From JBBIRG01 sp964410965 (GTDB lineage: Bacteria > CLD3 > SB21 > JBBIRG01), in assembly GCA_964410965.1 (NCBI GenBank), contig CAYPIY010000010.1, positions 62,001-126,000 on the forward strand: DNA of 64,000 nt, in the 5' to 3' direction. The position numbers were made by a program, and so were the translations under genes. Below the pieces are notes generated by a model. It saw only the letters and a program-made list of their open reading frames with translations, had not been told where the DNA came from and did not search any database. Below, piece by piece: positions 61,885 to 64,000 of the stretch. Each line of letters begins with the position of its first letter. Within the stretch, counting starts at the first letter, position 1.

Positions 61885-62813
61885 GGATTCCGTAATCCGT
61901 TTAATTCCTGGTCATTGAAACCGTACAGCCGGACTTCGGGGTCCAGCGATACGCCGAATTTTACTTTCACCGTTTTTCGGATTTCTTTCATTATGCAAAA
62001 CACATCGTAGGCCGATGCGTTTGCCTCATTGACTATAAAATTGGCATGCAGCGAACTGACCGAAGCCCCGCCGATCCTGAAACCTTTCATTCCGCAGGAT
62101 TCAATCAACCGCCCCGCGAAGTCGCCCGGAGGGTTTTTGAAAACGCTGCCGCAGCTCGGCATGCTGATTGGCTGGGTTTTTTTTCTTTTTTCGAGGGATT
62201 CTTTTCTTGCCGTAGCCAGGGTTTCGGCATCCGCCGGACTGAAGCGCATCCGGGCCGAAAGCGAAATCACTTCCGGGTCGTCAAACAGCGGAACGTGGCG
62301 GTAGTGAAAGACGATCTGTTCCACAGGGATTATCTGTTTTTCGCCGTGATTCATCAATGTGACTGAAACGACGAAATGATAGAACTCACGGCCCAGACAT
62401 CCGGCGTTCATTTTCAGAGCTCCGCCGACGGTTCCGGGGATTCCGGCAAAAAGCTCCAGCCCTCCCAGTCTTCTTTTTTCGCATTCCAGAACGAGTTTCG
62501 GCACCTGGACCCCCGCTCCTGTTTCGCACATGTTTCCATTAAAACGGGTATCCGAAAAACCTTTTGACAAGTCGATCACCGCACCCCGGATGCCGTGATC
62601 GCTGACCAGGATGTTTGTGCCTTTTCCGAGAGTCATGTAAGGGATTTTGCTTTCTTTCAGCCGTGCGATGAGATTCCGGAGTTCCGTTTCGTTTTCCGGA
62701 AGGCAATAATAATCACAGGGCCCGCCGATGCGGTACCATGTATGCGCCGAAAGAGGTTCGTTTTCGAGAACCGGCTGACAGAGCAGAGGCTGCAGTTTTG
62801 CCATATCAGTCAT
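61881..62813 (-). CDS. murB: UDP-N-acetylmuramate dehydrogenase MurB
   Basis: This 310-aa FAD enzyme reduces UDP-GlcNAc-enolpyruvate to UDP-MurNAc. The FAD-binding segment TLGKGTNILVSDHG (about 61-74) and GIPGTVGGALKMNAG (about 124-138) are intact, as is the catalytic Ser in PSCGSVFKNPPG (about 222). The length and the lack of the extra loop fit the type IIb enzyme. The frame overlaps the end of murC by 8 nt and the start of ftsQ by 4 nt, so translation is coupled. Confidence 0.94.
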   Translation of the reverse strand: MTDMAKLQPLLCQPVLENEPLSAHTWYRIGGPCDYYCLPENETELRNLIARLKESKIPYMTLGKGTNILVSDHGIRGAVIDLSKGFSDTRFNGNMCETGAGVQVPKLVLECEKRRLGGLELFAGIPGTVGGALKMNAGCLGREFYHFVVSVTLMNHGEKQIIPVEQIVFHYRHVPLFDDPEVISLSARMRFSPADAETLATARKESLEKRKKTQPISMPSCGSVFKNPPGDFAGRLIESCGMKGFRIGGASVSSLHANFIVNEANASAYDVFCIMKEIRKTVKVKFGVSLDPEVRLYGFNDQELNGLRNP

Positions 62814-64000
62814 GAGATTCCTTTTTCAGATAGTTCCGGCCGAGATTTGTGATATCCCCCGCGCCCATGGTAATGATGACGTCGTCCCTGAGAATGCCGG
62901 GCAGGAGTTCTTTGAGGACTGAGTCCCTGTCCGGTACAAAATGAACGTCGGGATGATTCGTGCGAACGGATTCAAAAAGCTTTTGTGCCCAGTCGGCAGA
63001 ATCACAAGGTTTTTCCCTCGCCGCGTAAATCCCGGTGAGCCATACGCTGGCGGCGTCGCCAAATGCCTCCGCAAAATCGTTCAGGAAATCACGCGTCCGC
63101 GAGTACAGGTGCGGCTGAAATACGGCGACGATCCGGCGGCCGGGGTACCGTTCTTTCGCGGCGTTCAGCGTGGCGCGGATTTCCGTCGGATGGTGCGCGT
63201 AATCGTCAATCCAGGTGACTCCGCTGAGTTCCCCGATGATCTCAAACCGGCGCTGAGTTCCCCGGAATTGTTCCAGCGAGGACTGAATAACAGAAAACGG
63301 AATGCCGGTGGCCCATCCGGCGCCGGCGCAGGCCAGGGCGTTGGTGATCTGGTGATGGCCCGGAACACCCAAGCGCAGGATACCGGCCGGTTTCCGAAAG
63401 ATCGATACATGGAATTCTGTCTTTCCGTTCAGGATGCGGATTTGTTCGGCGTGGATATCGGTATGTTCAGACACGCCGTATGTAACGACCCTTCTCCGGA
63501 TGAACGGGATCACCGAACGGCTTCCGGGTTCATCGGCGTTGACCAGTACCATGCCGAACAGGGAGGTCTGATTGGCGAACCGGATGAACGTGTCTTTGAG
63601 GTCGTTCAGGTCTTTATAGCAGTCCAGATGATCCGCTTCTATATTATTGATTACGGCGATCTGCGGATGCAGCTGAAGAAAGGAACGGTCGTACTCATCC
63701 GCCTCGGCCACGATCCATTCACTTCCGCCCAGGCGGGAATTGGATCCGATTTCAGTAATAATCCCTCCCACGAACAGGGTCGGATCAAGATCCGCGTGAA
63801 CCATCATCATGCCGATCATCGCGGACGTGGTCGTTTTTCCGTGCGTTCCCGAAACCGCGATTCCTTTCTTTTCACGGAGGAACTCGCCCAGCAGTTCCGC
63901 TCGCTTCACGCAAAGGATTCCTCTTTTTCCGGCTTCCGCCAGTTCGGGATTATCCATTCCGATCGCTGAACTGAAGACCACGATATCTCCCTGAACCTGC
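62806..64000 (-). CDS. murC: UDP-N-acetylmuramate-L-alanine ligase MurC (5' end cut by window)
   Basis: This partial frame of about 398 codons continues beyond the right window edge; the codons before 63981 read QGDIVVFSSAIG without a start, so the true N-terminus (Rossmann GIGGIGM motif) lies outside. The ATP P-loop is GTHGKTTTSAMIG, and the Mg/substrate HxxN-type region AEADEYDRSFLQL follows. The C-terminal domain begins at about TWIDDYAHHPTEI. It adds L-Ala to UDP-MurNAc. The first gene of the dcw run in the window. Confidence 0.94.
   Translation of the reverse strand, partial: QVQGDIVVFSSAIGMDNPELAEAGKRGILCVKRAELLGEFLREKKGIAVSGTHGKTTTSAMIGMMMVHADLDPTLFVGGIITEIGSNSRLGGSEWIVAEADEYDRSFLQLHPQIAVINNIEADHLDCYKDLNDLKDTFIRFANQTSLFGMVLVNADEPGSRSVIPFIRRRVVTYGVSEHTDIHAEQIRILNGKTEFHVSIFRKPAGILRLGVPGHHQITNALACAGAGWATGIPFSVIQSSLEQFRGTQRRFEIIGELSGVTWIDDYAHHPTEIRATLNAAKERYPGRRIVAVFQPHLYSRTRDFLNDFAEAFGDAASVWLTGIYAAREKPCDSADWAQKLFESVRTNHPDVHFVPDRDSVLKELLPGILRDDVIITMGAGDITNLGRNYLKKESHD

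Noticed and set aside
1..64000. tRNA, rRNA, riboswitch or CRISPR features
   Set aside because: On reading all gaps I found no cloverleaf-like stretch, no regularly spaced direct repeats and no known riboswitch core; absence cannot be certain without a covariance search.

Overview
The window looks like a chromosomal piece from a member of the FCB (Fibrobacteres-Chlorobi-Bacteroidetes) superphylum, probably a Calditrichota/KSB1/Ignavibacteria-like lineage. The signs are type IX secretion (T9SS) C-terminal sorting domains of the PNYPNPFNP type on four proteins, a two-lobed MacB/FtsX-type permease typical of this group, PD40-repeat surface proteins, a short-form ProRS, and an obg/ilvE/pepF housekeeping block. 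The phylum is an inference; no rRNA gene is present. I saw no tRNA, rRNA or CRISPR array.

Layout. (1) 1-14,900 is an AT-rich accessory region read almost entirely on the minus strand. It holds a putative defence operon: a PLD-SNF2 helicase, an Eco57I/TaqI-like adenine methyltransferase and a RecF-like AAA ATPase. Downstream of these lie small modules: a papain/C39-like protein with a 60-aa partner, a PIN-domain protein with a 257-aa partner, and a DUF559 nuclease. The modules are separated by copies of one short repeat that reads as the C-terminal tail of a lost gene. A solitary receiver-domain protein and an unknown protein follow. (2) 15,000-17,750 has a large ABC permease and a small unknown protein. 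(3) 18,178-23,962 (+) has yebC, tdk, obg, ilvE and a secreted oligoendopeptidase F. (4) 24,031-28,095 (-) is a tight four-gene run: marC, a Cys-rich small protein, ispH and a CASTOR/POLLUX-like channel. (5) 28,361-32,908 (+) has a YyaL-type thioredoxin-domain protein, proS and an alpha/beta hydrolase. (6) 32,963-38,130 (-) has a decayed rnhB 3' copy, a GNAT acetyltransferase, rnhB, rpsA (with clear promoter and terminator) and a DUF4349 lipoprotein. (7) 38,238-47,856 has an unknown protein, a WD40-caspase gene split by a frameshift, an unknown secreted protein, a giant peptidase-MA/PD40/beta-barrel protein and an M64 peptidase. (8) 47,899-54,100 is a tandem duplication (period 3,099 bp) of two T9SS cargo genes, with perfect 3' identity and diverged 5' ends. 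(9) 54,188-57,953 has an HD-GYP response regulator, a DUF697-like membrane protein and two lipoproteins. (10) 58,048-64,000 (-) is the dcw division/cell-wall cluster murC-murB-ftsQ-ftsA-ftsZ, closed by a strong terminator and cut at murC by the window edge.

Two points deserve most attention. First is the defence-like operon with its repeat-delimited modules. Second is a recurring architecture in which a truncated 3' end of a gene sits beside inserted genes, seen at the DPAFG repeat, at rnhB and at the caspase gene.
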